The position numbers and the translations under genes are program-made. From assembly GCA_022571715.1 (NCBI GenBank), contig JACZXH010000002.1:1-64000 (forward strand): 64,000 nucleotides of DNA, read 5' to 3'. Origin of the DNA: Bacteroidota bacterium (GTDB lineage Bacteria; Bacteroidota; Bacteroidia; Cytophagales; Cyclobacteriaceae). Below are positions 52,936 to 63,378 of this stretch, piece after piece. The notes beneath the pieces were generated by a model. That model did no database searches, was not told the origin of the DNA, and saw only the letters and a list, made by a program, of their open reading frames with translations. Position 1 is the first letter of the stretch. The number at the start of each line of letters is the position of its first letter.

Positions 52936-53097
52936 ATGCGTATTAAACAGCAAGACCTTGTGAATAGCGAACCGAAAGTTCCCCTGAGGATTGGTATCCA
53001 TATTGGTGAGATAGTCCGAAAAAATGATGATGTGTTCGGCGATGGGCTGAACATAGCTTCACGCATAACCTACCTGAAGCAACATCCCAAATCTTAA
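52936..53097 (+). pseudogene. Class III adenylate/guanylate cyclase fragment
   Basis: 54-codon frame MRIKQQDLVNSEPKVPLRIGIHIGEIVRKNDDVFGDGLNIASRIT...*, central part of a cyclase homology domain only. Confidence 0.7.
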
Positions 53098-53266
53098 CGG
53101 TTCCGTCCTGACCTGCAGATACAATTAATTTGTTATCCTTACTGAATCGGATAGAATTTATACTACCAATATGGCCCACTGGTGGTACCAGTTCCAAATG
53201 TTGAGAAAAAGCCGGAATGTATATTATTAATACAAGCCCGATGGTCCGAAGAGTTTGCTGGGGCAA
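53071..53266 (-). pseudogene. N-terminal fragment of a secreted WD40-repeat protein
   Basis: Signal peptide then HLELVPPVGHIGSINSIRFSKDNKLIVSAGQDGTVKIWDVASG; the downstream part of the ORF is antisense of the cyclase fragment. Confidence 0.65.
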
Positions 53267-53307
53267 ATCGCGAATAATAATGCCATCTTTTCATTTTGAA
53301 TATGAAA

Positions 53308-54528
53308 TTAGTTTGTAGTCTTGAATTTTTCAGCTTCATTTGAGCCACCGGTGACATTCCCCTCGCTATAAGAGTGCGCGCCCGCACCGGCCAGTTTTCC
53401 TTCATCAACTATGAGATATTCATTCCGAATAGGCTTGCTTTCAAACCAGCATTCCAGTATCTCTCTGGTACCGGCAGCATATCTTGACTGTGCTGATAAT
53501 GAAGTACCTGAGGTGTGTGGTGTCATTGCGTGGTTAGACATTGTCCTCCACGGATGATCATTAGGTGCAGGTTGCGGAAACCAGACATCACCTGCATAGC
53601 CAGCTAAATGCCCATTATCCAATGCTCTTGCAATAGCATCGCGGTCGCAGATCTTTCCTCTAGCCGTATTAACCAGGTACGCACCACGTTTCATTTTGCT
53701 AATCATTTCCTCATCAAACATATGTTCCGTTTCAGGATGAAGTGGGCAGTTTATCGTCACGACATCACATACCTTTACCATTGACTCAACACTCTCATGA
53801 AAAGTCAGGCTGAGCTCTTTTTCAATTTCATAAGGAAGTCGGTGTTTGTCAGTATAATGAAGCTTCACATCAAACGGTTTCAATCTTTTGAGTACAGCAA
53901 GTCCAATACGACCTGCTGCAACAGACCCAATATTCATTCCCTCAACATCATACGACCTAGAAACACAATCAGCTATATTCCATCCACCTTTGATTACCCA
54001 TTTGTATGAGGGAATATAATTACGAACAAGAGCCAATATCATCATTAAGACATGCTCCGACACACTGATGCTATTGCTATAAGTGATTTCACAAACTGTA
54101 ATCTTATTATCTATTGCTGCCTGTAAATCAACATGATCTGAACCGATACCAGCCGTGATTGCCAACTTAAGCTTCCGTGCCTTTGCTATCCGCTCTGCAG
54201 TAAGATACGCAGGCCAAAAGGGTTGAGAAATCACTACATCCGCATCAACAAGCTCTCTCTCAAACACAGATTTAGAGCCATCTTTATCGGAGGTTACGAC
54301 AAGGGTATGCCCACGGTCTTCAAGGAACTTGCGTAGTCCTAACTCACCGGAAACACTTCCGAGAAGTGTGCCAGGAGTATAATCAATGTCATTGGGAGTC
54401 GGTAAAGTTTGTCCGTCAGGATAAGTGTCAAGCTTAGGAATATCGTCACGAGCGTAATTCGTTGGATAGCCTCCCACCGGATCGTCGTAAAGTACACACA
54501 GGATTTTCGCGTTGATTATTTTATTCAT
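53308..54528 (-). CDS. fdh: NAD-dependent formate dehydrogenase (D-2-hydroxyacid dehydrogenase superfamily)
   Basis: 406 aa; AKILCVLYDDPVGGYPTNYARDDIPKLDTYPDGQTLPTP, ISQPFWPAYLTAERIAKA, ITAGIGSDHVDLQAA, NTARGKICDRDAIARAL, GYAGDVWFPQPAPNDHPWR. Confidence 0.93.
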   Translation of the reverse strand: MNKIINAKILCVLYDDPVGGYPTNYARDDIPKLDTYPDGQTLPTPNDIDYTPGTLLGSVSGELGLRKFLEDRGHTLVVTSDKDGSKSVFERELVDADVVISQPFWPAYLTAERIAKARKLKLAITAGIGSDHVDLQAAIDNKITVCEITYSNSISVSEHVLMMILALVRNYIPSYKWVIKGGWNIADCVSRSYDVEGMNIGSVAAGRIGLAVLKRLKPFDVKLHYTDKHRLPYEIEKELSLTFHESVESMVKVCDVVTINCPLHPETEHMFDEEMISKMKRGAYLVNTARGKICDRDAIARALDNGHLAGYAGDVWFPQPAPNDHPWRTMSNHAMTPHTSGTSLSAQSRYAAGTREILECWFESKPIRNEYLIVDEGKLAGAGAHSYSEGNVTGGSNEAEKFKTTN

Positions 54529-54941
54529 AATAATTTGTTATTAACTCGATTTAATTATTTTATATTGTCTACACAATCCGTGTATAAAAAAAATAAGACA
54601 CTCATTAATTTCGAATCGGGAGTATTCATTGTTTCATTTTTCAAAACATCTAATAAACGGTATTCTTTATCCATAAGAAGCAGTTCTACTTCCAATGTCC
54701 GCATAATTATCAATATACATTATTTTATTCAGAAAACATAAAAACTGTTAATCGCAAAGACAGGATTTATACGGAGAATTTTGTTAACTTCCTTTAGTCC
54801 ATATAAAATAAATCTCTAAATTGTCAATTATCCGTTGTTCAATAATCCCCCTTGTATTATTTCCGGGGATTGAGAATCACTGGGAAAAATAAATGGTTAT
54901 CAGGGATGAGCCGAATGGAATTAAAATGTGTTAGAAGCTTC

Positions 54942-55493
54942 TCAATTTCTCGCAAGCAAATAATTAATCACCTCCACATCTTCATAATAGGTCGAATCCT
55001 GAATAGTCGTCATCATTGTTTGCATGTATTGGGCTTTATCGGGATGATTGGCCATGAGTTATTCCAAAGATTCTGGCTGAATATTCAACCGGTAGTCCAC
55101 AGGATGGATGGTGGTATGATTCAACTTTGCTGCCAGCCGAAATCCTATCTGATAGATCTCGTTGGCCTTGAGGCTATCCGGGTTTTTGTGTTCTATGTAT
55201 TGAAGATATCGTTTCACCATTATAGAATCTCCATAGGAGGCTTCTATAGCGATTTTCGTCGGCTGGAATTCAGCCAATAATATTGCCAGGTCTTCCAGTT
55301 CAGCCTGACGTTTCGCTGTAGTTACATCATCAGCTTTCATATTTGCCATATCCAGGCCCGGATTCACCATATGGTAGGTACCCAATAGCATGACTTTCAC
55401 AGGCTGGGATCCCTGACTAAAGCCATGAATTCCGTGCATCATTAATAGTGCAAATACTAATCTTCGTATCATTTTGTTCTGGGTTATGAACAT
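54942..55493 (-). pseudogene. DUF5694-like protein, truncated with an in-frame stop
   Basis: VKVMLLGTYHMVNPGLDMANMKADDV...FQPTKIAIEASYGD...PESLE* continues in the same frame as LMANHPDKAQYMQTMMTTIQDSTYYEDVEVINYLLARN*. Confidence 0.6.
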
Positions 55494-55677
55494 TGGACTA
55501 AGATTTTAGGATGATGGTTACATTATTTGCTCGGTTTATTCTAAATCATATTTTCTGCCGCTTTGCAGACAATTATTATTATGAAAATGCATCCCTTTTA
55601 AGTCATACTCATAGGCTTCTTGGTTAACTTGGTAACTTAATTTAATGTTTTTCGATTCTTTGATAAATTTTTCTATA

Positions 55678-58131
55678 ATGAAATTTGTTACCTCTTTCCT
55701 TGTATTTATATTTGCCGGCTCCATCCTGATTTTAATTCAGTTCTCCTGCACCACGGAAAGTTCGAAGGAAGGAGAATACGCGCTCCTGGATTCTCTTCTG
55801 AATTCCCGAAGGATACTCCTGCCCAATGGCTGGTCTCTCTCGGTACCGGGAGAATCTATTCCCCTCGGTGATTTCCCACTTAACCTGGTGGTGTCAAAAG
55901 ATGGCCGGGTGCTGGCAGTTACTAATAATGGTCAAAGTGAACAATCTATCATGCTTATCGATCCCCATACATTTACAGTGACAAGTGAAACGGCAATCCC
56001 GAAATCATGGTATGGACTGGTGTTTAATGATGACCACTCGAGACTGTTTGCTTCCGGAGGGAATGACAATATGATCATAATTTATGACACGTCGGACGAT
56101 GGCTTAACAGCAGTAGATACTTTAGTACTTGGAGAGGCATGGCCCAAAAAAATATCCCCGACAGGATTGACATTAGATCAGAAGAATGAAAACCTGTATG
56201 TGGTCACAAAGGAGGACAACGCTCTCTATAAAGTCAACCTGCTAAGTCGTGAAAGTGAACGTCTTTTTCTTGGGCATGAAGCCTACACCTGCACGTTTTC
56301 AACGGATGGATCTGTTTTATATATTTCTCTTTGGGGGGGTAACTCCGTCGTTTTCGTTGATCCTGATAATCTTTCCATTTTGCACACAATCCCAGTTGGA
56401 AGCAACCCGAATGACCTGGTTCTGACTCTTGACGGAAAATACCTTTTTACCTCTTGTGCCAACGATAATTCGGTGCACATTATAGATACCGAATCAGCAA
56501 AAGTGATTGAGATATTGCATACAGCTTGCTTCCCTGACGCGCCTGCGGGAAGTACCCCAAACGCCCTGGCCTTTTCCGGTGATAATAAAAGGCTCTACGT
56601 TGCCAATGCCGATAACAACAGCCTTGCAGTATTTGATATTTCGGAAGTGGGTAAAAGCAGAAGCCTCGGATTTATTCCTACAGGCTGGTATCCCACCTCG
56701 GTCAAAGTGATCGATCATAAGATCTGGGTGACCAATGGTAAAGGGTCGTCCTCTTTTGCTAACCCGAAAGGACCCAATCCCTATATCAGCAGAACGGATT
56801 CTACGGAATATATTGGAAGAATGTTTAAAGGAAGCCTTACCATGATCGACGAACCGGATAAAAGGGCACTGAAGATTTACACAGAAGCAGTTTATACGAA
56901 TACTCCCTATTCCAAAGAACGGGAACTACAATATTCCGGGGAGGAAGGTAATCCCATTCCTCAAAAAGTTGGCGACCCCAGCCCGATCAGGTATGTGTTT
57001 TATGTAATCAAGGAAAACAGAACCTACGACCAGGTTTTAGGAGATATGCCAGAGGGGAACGGAGATCCCGAGCTTTGCCTGTTTCCCGAGAAAATCACTC
57101 CAAACCAGCATGCACTGGCAAGGAGTTTTGTGCTGCTTGATAATTTTTATGTTAATGCAGAGGTAAGTGCTGACGGTCATAACTGGTCTACAGCGGCCTA
57201 TGCGAACGATTATGTTGAAAAAACATGGCCAACAAGTTATGGCAGCCGGGGTGGAACGTATGATTACGAAGGTTCAAGAGAAATTGCCTTTCCGTCGGAA
57301 GGTTTCATTTGGGATTACTGTCAGCGAGCAGGTATCAGCTACCGTAGCTACGGTGAATTTGTTTCGAATGGCCGTACCGGGCTGGAGAGTCTCCAGGGAC
57401 ATTTCGATGCTGATTTCCCAGGCTATAACCTTTCCATTCCGGATATGGTACGATTTGAAAAATGGAGGGAGGATTTTGATTCACTTATTGCTATTGATGC
57501 CGTCCCGCAGTTCAATTCAATCCGCTTACCCAACGATCATACGTCAGGTGCAAGGGTGGGCACGCCTACCCCTAGGGCTATGGTGGCGGAAAACGACCTC
57601 GCCGTGGGAAAACTCATTGAGCATATAAGCAACAGTCCTATATGGGGTGAGTCGGTTGTATTTGTATTGGAGGATGATGCCCAGAACGGCCCTGATCATG
57701 TGGATGCACACCGATCACCGGCGTATATTGCAAGTCCATATGCCAAACGAAATACCAGGGTAAGCACGATGTATTCCACGACCTCCATGCTCCGAACCAT
57801 AGAGCTCATCCTGGGACTGCCTCCGATGAGTCAATACGATGCTGCGGCAACACCGATGTGGGAATGTTTTACTAAAACCCGGGATCTTACACCTTTCGTA
57901 TCTCTCGATCCCAGTTACGATATCCATGAAATCAATATAGAAGAGAACGCAATCTCCAGGCTGTCCGACAGCTTCAATCTCGAGGTCATCGATGCAGCTC
58001 CGGATCATTTGTTCAATGAAGTAATCTGGAAAACGGTTAGAGGTCTGGACAGTGAAATGCCGGCGCCGGTAAGGGCTGCATTTATACTACAGCAACCCGA
58101 AGAGGAAGAAAATGGTCACGATCACAAGTGA
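55678..58131 (+). CDS. Beta-propeller (YncE-like) / phosphoesterase-alkaline phosphatase fusion lipoprotein
   Basis: YVTNN-type propeller repeats (VVSKDGRVLAVTNNGQ, LYVANADNNSLAVFDI) then YVFYVIKENRTYDQVLGDM...VNAEVSADGHNWSTAAYANDYVEKTWP...VFVLEDDAQNGPDHVDAHRSPAYIASPY. Confidence 0.9.
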   Translation: MKFVTSFLVFIFAGSILILIQFSCTTESSKEGEYALLDSLLNSRRILLPNGWSLSVPGESIPLGDFPLNLVVSKDGRVLAVTNNGQSEQSIMLIDPHTFTVTSETAIPKSWYGLVFNDDHSRLFASGGNDNMIIIYDTSDDGLTAVDTLVLGEAWPKKISPTGLTLDQKNENLYVVTKEDNALYKVNLLSRESERLFLGHEAYTCTFSTDGSVLYISLWGGNSVVFVDPDNLSILHTIPVGSNPNDLVLTLDGKYLFTSCANDNSVHIIDTESAKVIEILHTACFPDAPAGSTPNALAFSGDNKRLYVANADNNSLAVFDISEVGKSRSLGFIPTGWYPTSVKVIDHKIWVTNGKGSSSFANPKGPNPYISRTDSTEYIGRMFKGSLTMIDEPDKRALKIYTEAVYTNTPYSKERELQYSGEEGNPIPQKVGDPSPIRYVFYVIKENRTYDQVLGDMPEGNGDPELCLFPEKITPNQHALARSFVLLDNFYVNAEVSADGHNWSTAAYANDYVEKTWPTSYGSRGGTYDYEGSREIAFPSEGFIWDYCQRAGISYRSYGEFVSNGRTGLESLQGHFDADFPGYNLSIPDMVRFEKWREDFDSLIAIDAVPQFNSIRLPNDHTSGARVGTPTPRAMVAENDLAVGKLIEHISNSPIWGESVVFVLEDDAQNGPDHVDAHRSPAYIASPYAKRNTRVSTMYSTTSMLRTIELILGLPPMSQYDAAATPMWECFTKTRDLTPFVSLDPSYDIHEINIEENAISRLSDSFNLEVIDAAPDHLFNEVIWKTVRGLDSEMPAPVRAAFILQQPEEEENGHDHK

Positions 58132-58244
58132 TGTGCCTGAGGTGGGAATTTGTAGCAGATGGAATGCTGCAATAAAATACATACCAGGAGTGTGCGTATT
58201 TTCTTAGCTACAAACCATTAATCATAAGGTTGACGATTCTTGGT

Positions 58245-58817
58245 TTAAAAGCTTCGCAGCTGTTTCAACATTTCTTCAGAATCCCATTTTTTAGCGCCAA
58301 CTTCATCATATACTATTTCGCCATTACGGTTGATTATGATGGTGGTAGGAAGCGCCACCACATCCAGGTCGTACACGCTGTTTGCCATATGCACAAACTG
58401 AAACGAAAATTCGGAGTACCTCTCCGTAAATTTTCTGATTTTCTCATGCTTTTCATCAGATGCCAGCAAAAACACATATTCTTCATCAGACAATATTTTG
58501 TTGGCGGCATCAATATCAGGCATTTCAGCAATACAAGGCTTGCACCAGGTTGCCCAGAGATTCAGAAACACCCGCTTTCCTTTAAAATTCATGAGATCAA
58601 TCGGATTTCCCTCCAAATCTTCGAGTTTGATACGCTCAATTTTCGGTAGATCCTTTATTTCATTTATTTCTTCTTTTTCAACTAACAGCTCAGCTACGGC
58701 CTCAGCTACGACCTGGTCTTTCGACTCTGTTTTACAGCCGGTCAACAGAATTCCTGCCGGAAAGAATACAAAAACAAAAATTGACCTTTTTATCATCATT
58801 TTAAGCGCAGTCATCAT
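58245..58817 (-). CDS. TlpA-like thioredoxin-fold lipoprotein
   Basis: LEGNPIDLMNFKGKRVFLNLWATWCKPCIAEMPDI. Confidence 0.93.
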   Translation of the reverse strand: MMTALKMMIKRSIFVFVFFPAGILLTGCKTESKDQVVAEAVAELLVEKEEINEIKDLPKIERIKLEDLEGNPIDLMNFKGKRVFLNLWATWCKPCIAEMPDIDAANKILSDEEYVFLLASDEKHEKIRKFTERYSEFSFQFVHMANSVYDLDVVALPTTIIINRNGEIVYDEVGAKKWDSEEMLKQLRSF

Positions 58818-59342
58818 CTATTCTATAATTTCTTAAGTAAATCCAAGCGCATTTTTTCTCCACAATACGGATTTAAGATATTTTCATTCATATGCAGCCA
58901 ATAGGCTCCTTCGTGATGATTGTCATCGGGCAAAACTATTTATATATTTTACGCCATCAAAGGTATCGTTTTTTGCTTACGCAAACGTTATTTCTGACAA
59001 TCGATTCAGGACGTTCAGTTACTGCCTGGCGGCAGTATTGGGGTTTTTAGCAGAATAACAAGGTCACTAAAATCGCGAAGCAAAAAACTGTCTGCCAGAT
59101 AAAATACTGGTAGTTGAAGCGTTCAAAACTCATGGATCCGTCCGATCGCCTGATAAGTCGCTTTCATAAATCAGTATTCTCTATTTATACCGGTCTAAAG
59201 TGTGCTGCCGGTTAGTGATAATTATAAAAACAAACTAGGTTTTGTATCCCGGATTTGTAAAAAAACGTAACTTTAAATATGTTTGCAGGCCTTTTCCGCC
59301 TTCGCACTGAATACATTATGGCTTTGGCGGACAAAGTACTTT

Positions 59343-59424
59343 GCCGAAGTGGCGGAATTGGTAGACGCGCACGACTCAAAATCGTGTTCCTTAGGGAGTG
59401 TGGGTTCGATTCCCACCTTCGGTA
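59343..59424 (+). tRNA. tRNA-Leu (CAA)
   Basis: GCCGAAGTGGCGGAATTGGTAGACGCGCACGA CTCAAAA TCGTG...GGTTCGATTCCCACCTTCGGT: type II tRNA with variable arm, anticodon CAA. Confidence 0.95.
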
Positions 59425-59611
59425 CTAAAGTATCCGAATCCGAAACTCCGGGAAGGTAGCCGGTTACCCTGAGAATCTTCCAGTGAGATTCAATTGGTGT
59501 CCTGACCCGGATACGCATGTTGGAACAGCCGCTCTGATAACGATCAGAATTGTCATCCCGATACTTGTGATGACAGGCATTATTTGGTGCATTTAGTAGT
59601 AGTTGACGTAT

Positions 59612-59693
59612 GCTGAAGTGGCGGAATTGGTAGACGCGCACGTTTCAGGGGCGTGTTTCTTCGGAAGTGAGGGTTCGAGTCCCTCCTTCAGCA
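59612..59693 (+). tRNA. tRNA-Leu (CAG)
   Basis: GCTGAAGTGGCGGAATTGGTAGACGCGCACGT TTCAGGG GCGTG...GGTTCGAGTCCCTCCTTCAGC, anticodon CAG. Confidence 0.95.
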
Positions 59694-59820
59694 CAATCAT
59701 TTAAGATAAATTTCTGTAACTCATTTATTTATAAAGAGTATTTTATTATTCTGTTCTGACTGAATCGTTGACAGTTTTCCTGATGTAAATTTCCGTAATT
59801 AGCCTTTTAATTAGTTACAA

Positions 59821-59955
59821 TTACAAATCGGAGAAAAGACTATAGCCACTTATACCATGAGATATTCCAAGACCCTTTTTCACCCATTTATAGAGTGTTA
59901 CTTTGCTGATTTTAAAGTATGAGGTTCCCTCTATCTATGTGAGCCGCCTATCTTC
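59821..59955 (-). pseudogene. Excisionase-like HTH remnant
   Basis: Frame EDRRLT*IEGTSYFKISKVTLYKWVKKGLGISHGISGYSLFSDL*, resembling YL.VSK.TLYKWVKEGKIP.HRI.GR..FSK.DL; one in-frame stop and no N-terminus. Confidence 0.6.
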
Positions 59956-60042
59956 TTCCTCCTTTTAATTTTGTAAGGGAAATTTTAATGTTTTGATCAT
60001 TTCAATTTTGTTGATAGTCAATATTCGACTACCTTATAAAAA

Positions 60043-61198
60043 ATGATTCAATGCAAAAATTGTAAGCACAAATTTGAGGGACACTTTGTCCTATTTGTGG
60101 TCAAAAGTATATCAACAAATTTACATGGCGATTTACCATGGAATTGTTCATGCGTTCTATTGAGTTTGAACAAGGATTATTCTACAACATTAAGGAACTA
60201 ATTATACGGCCAGGTTCAGCTGTAAAACAATAAATCAACGGAAGAACCAAGCAATACTTGAATGCTGTAACATTTTCTGTGATAGGATTTTCGTTTTACG
60301 GAATAGCAACTTGGTTAGTTTATGATATTGGATTGGAAACTGACTCGAATCCAAACCTGAACACGATAGTAGGATCAATATTCATTGCAGCATTTGCATG
60401 TTATATCCTTATTGTATATGCTGTATCAAGAGGAAAATATAGTTTGTTAGAGAGTTTTCTGATTTCATTTTTTCTATTTGGTGAAATCAGCTTGCTGTTT
60501 ACTTTGATAACATTTTCCTTGATTTTTTGTCAGTTCCAGGTTCATTAGCCATCGGTGTTATAGTTGCTATTCTGTATTTTATATGGTTTCAGATCAGTTT
60601 CTACCCAAGGAGCTTTCTCAAAATCCTTATAACAACCATTGGAACAATTGTTTTACCACCTTTATTGCTGATGTTGCTTGAATACGGAGGTCTGGATAAC
60701 AAAACAATGCAAACTGCTATGGGTTCGGATGTTCCTTTTGAAAAGGAATTACTACTTGACCAAGCCCTTAATAATATTCGTAATAATTTGCTTCTTGGAG
60801 AAGATAATAAATTCGGAATGGATGCGGAATCTTGTACTTCCGAACTCGCGTTTATAACCTATGAATTAATTGATACAATTAAGAATGAAATTGTTGAAAT
60901 AACTGGGGAGTTTCTAGAAGATGGCTCGTATATTGGAATTTTTGCTTCTGATTTTATTGATAACCAAACATTATCTGAGTTAAATCAAAAATTGGATGAG
61001 TATAAAATGCTCCTGTTAGGCTGTGGATGCGACGAATATGCTGAAATTTTAATCAATTTTGACAACGCTGATGTGGTGAGTATCAAGATGATAAATGCTC
61101 TTAATCTTCTAACCCAATTGCAAATAGATATCTTGATTTCGCAAAGGAATTGTGCACAGAAAAATTATGAATCTAAATCCAAACAGCAGATAATGTGA
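60043..61198 (+). pseudogene. DUF3667-family membrane protein, disrupted by two frameshifts and one stop
   Basis: MIQCKNCKHKFEG / TLCPICGQKYINKFTWRFTMELFMRSIEFEQGLFYNIKELIIRPGSAVKQ*INGRTKQYLNAVTF... / SVPGSLAIGVIVAILYFIWFQ... spread over three frames, with TAA (60231-60233) where Tyr is expected. Confidence 0.75.
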
Positions 61199-61213
61199 AA
61201 TAAATTGTAAATT

Positions 61214-61885
61214 ATGGAAACCCTAACATGTAAAAATTGCGGTGTAGAGTTTCAGGGTAATTTCTGCGGGAATTGCGGGCAAAAGAAGTTTGATTCTAAG
61301 TTGAATTTCAAAATGTTGTCATATTGGATTATCGACTCATTGGATTATCAAACAGGATTAATTAATACATTTTTAAGTTTGCAAACAAAGCCAGGTGTAT
61401 TGATTCATGATTTTGTCGGAGGTAAGACCAAATCATATTTTAACCCGTTTACGTACCTAATTTTAAGTTTATCCTTCGTTTATTTTGTCAGTCCAAGTAC
61501 CGCTGGTTGGTACATCCTATTCGTTCCAATTCTGTTCATTAGCATAATGTACAACAATATAGCATTCAGAAGAAATAGGTACAATTTGTTTGAAAATGTA
61601 ATTATTGCATTGTTATTAAATTCTCAAATACTGCTTATTTGGCTTATCGGAGATTTATTAGAAAATATTACACCAGAAGGTAGCGCAATAGGTCCAAGAA
61701 TTATGATAATATTAATGTGGATGTATATCATTTATTTTAATTGGAAGGTTTTTGATAAAGAAAAGAGAGTCATAAATATCTTGAAGTCAATTATATTCCC
61801 TTTTGTTATGGTTGGATTTCTGGTATTAGTTATGGAATTGGACAATCAATTTAATATTATCTCAACGATCAAAGGTTTGTTTTAG
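61214..61885 (+). CDS. DUF3667-family membrane protein
   Basis: METLTCKNCGVEFQGNFCGNCGQKKFDSKLNF zinc ribbon, TKPGVLIHDFVGGKTKSYFNPFTYLILSLSFVYF, multiple TM segments. Confidence 0.85.
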   Translation: METLTCKNCGVEFQGNFCGNCGQKKFDSKLNFKMLSYWIIDSLDYQTGLINTFLSLQTKPGVLIHDFVGGKTKSYFNPFTYLILSLSFVYFVSPSTAGWYILFVPILFISIMYNNIAFRRNRYNLFENVIIALLLNSQILLIWLIGDLLENITPEGSAIGPRIMIILMWMYIIYFNWKVFDKEKRVINILKSIIFPFVMVGFLVLVMELDNQFNIISTIKGLF

Positions 61886-62213
61886 TGAATCAGATTGGTA
61901 ATTAGTGCTATAAGATCAAACATTATAGTCTTATTGCCAAATTTCAAGCCAGGTGCACCTGCCAGTCTCAGATGGGATTTATCGCGATATTTTGACCGTC
62001 AATAATTGTATTCCAAAGGAAATATTACCATCGTATGATTACTTTCAGGGAAGAATACATTCAATGAAAAAGATTTTCAAGAAAGTACTATTATAATAAT
62101 TTTGAGATAATTATCTGAGAATCGGCCCTTGAAACACCGGATATTAAAACCCGGTAAATGTATTTTCATAATATTTTGCTAAATTCAAAACATCGATAAA
62201 TTAATGGTCAAAA

Positions 62214-63353
62214 TTGAAGTTTCTTATTGCATCCGATAGTTTTAAAGAATCACTTACCGCTTATGAAGTGTGCCAATGTCTCCGGAAAGGTATATTGTCG
62301 GAAGCACCTGGTGTGGAAGTGATTGTGAATCCGGTTTCCGATGGAGGTGAAGGTATCCTGGATATACTCCTTGCAGGCCAGGGTGTATTACACACCAGCC
62401 AGGTTACGGGTCCGCTCGGAGCGTCTTTAAACGCTGTGTGGGGCGTCAAAGATACCACGGCGATCATCGAGATGGCGGAAGCTTCCGGGCTTCCGCTGGT
62501 TTCATCTGATAAAAGAAATCCATTTCATGCCACCACATATGGTGTAGGTGAGTTGATAACTCATGCCCTCATCGCCCGTACTGATACCATTATTATAGGC
62601 CTCGGCGGAAGCGCTACCAACGACGGAGGTACAGGGATGCTCCGGGCATTGGGTTTTGAACTTCTGGATTCTGCGGGAAAATCAATCCCAGATGGAAATA
62701 CCGGATTAGGGAAGTTAACTACCATTCATGATGATAACGTGGATTCCCGATTGATAAATACAAAATTTATAGCAGCCACCGACGTGCAAAATATCCTTAC
62801 CGGTCCGCTGGGAGCTACCTATACATATGCCCCACAAAAAGGCGCCAGTCAGGACGACCTGGAAATAATGGACGACAATATGTGCAGGTACGCCAAAATA
62901 ATTCAAAAAGTAAGAGGTATGGATGTAAACAGCATTCCGGGATCAGGCGCCGCCGGCGGACTCGGAGCTGCGCTGGTGGCATTTCTCCACGCTGAAATTA
63001 TTCCTGGATTTAAGCTAGTAAGCGATATTACCGGACTGGAATCAAAAGTGAAAGACGCTGATATCGTCATTACCGGGGAAGGTAAACTCGATGTGCAGAC
63101 ACTTCAGGGCAAAGCGCCGTACGGGGTGGCACAACTGGCAAAAAAATATGACAAATTTCTTATTGCAGTGGGCGGTACGATCGATGATTCATCTCTTGAC
63201 ACTTTAAAAAACTCATTTGATCTGATTTTGCCTATCAGCCGTACACCGGTAAGTAAAGAGAAATCTATGGCCAAAGCCGGGGAATTACTAGAAGAAACAG
63301 GAAGATACCTTATGAAGTTGATACAGGAGGGAACTCTTCCGGTGCAGAGGTGA
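62214..63353 (+). CDS. Glycerate kinase
   Basis: IASDSFKESLTAYEVCQCLRKGI, VSDGGEGILDIL, IGLGGSATNDGGTGMLRALGF, GSGAAGGLGAALVAFL; TTG start. Confidence 0.95.
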   Translation: MKFLIASDSFKESLTAYEVCQCLRKGILSEAPGVEVIVNPVSDGGEGILDILLAGQGVLHTSQVTGPLGASLNAVWGVKDTTAIIEMAEASGLPLVSSDKRNPFHATTYGVGELITHALIARTDTIIIGLGGSATNDGGTGMLRALGFELLDSAGKSIPDGNTGLGKLTTIHDDNVDSRLINTKFIAATDVQNILTGPLGATYTYAPQKGASQDDLEIMDDNMCRYAKIIQKVRGMDVNSIPGSGAAGGLGAALVAFLHAEIIPGFKLVSDITGLESKVKDADIVITGEGKLDVQTLQGKAPYGVAQLAKKYDKFLIAVGGTIDDSSLDTLKNSFDLILPISRTPVSKEKSMAKAGELLEETGRYLMKLIQEGTLPVQR

Positions 63354-63378
63354 TTTAAAAGGGACTTACAACAGGGAA

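Noticed and set aside
59020-59045. TACTGCC-tggc-GGCAGTA hairpin followed by a T run
   Set aside because: Possible terminator, but it lies far from any gene end (more than 200 bp), so it is not called.
59273-59641. 122-aa minus-strand ORF containing LVPKVGIEPTLPKEHDFESCASTNSATSAKY
   Set aside because: Antisense translation of tRNA-Leu(CAA); a well-known spurious ORF pattern.
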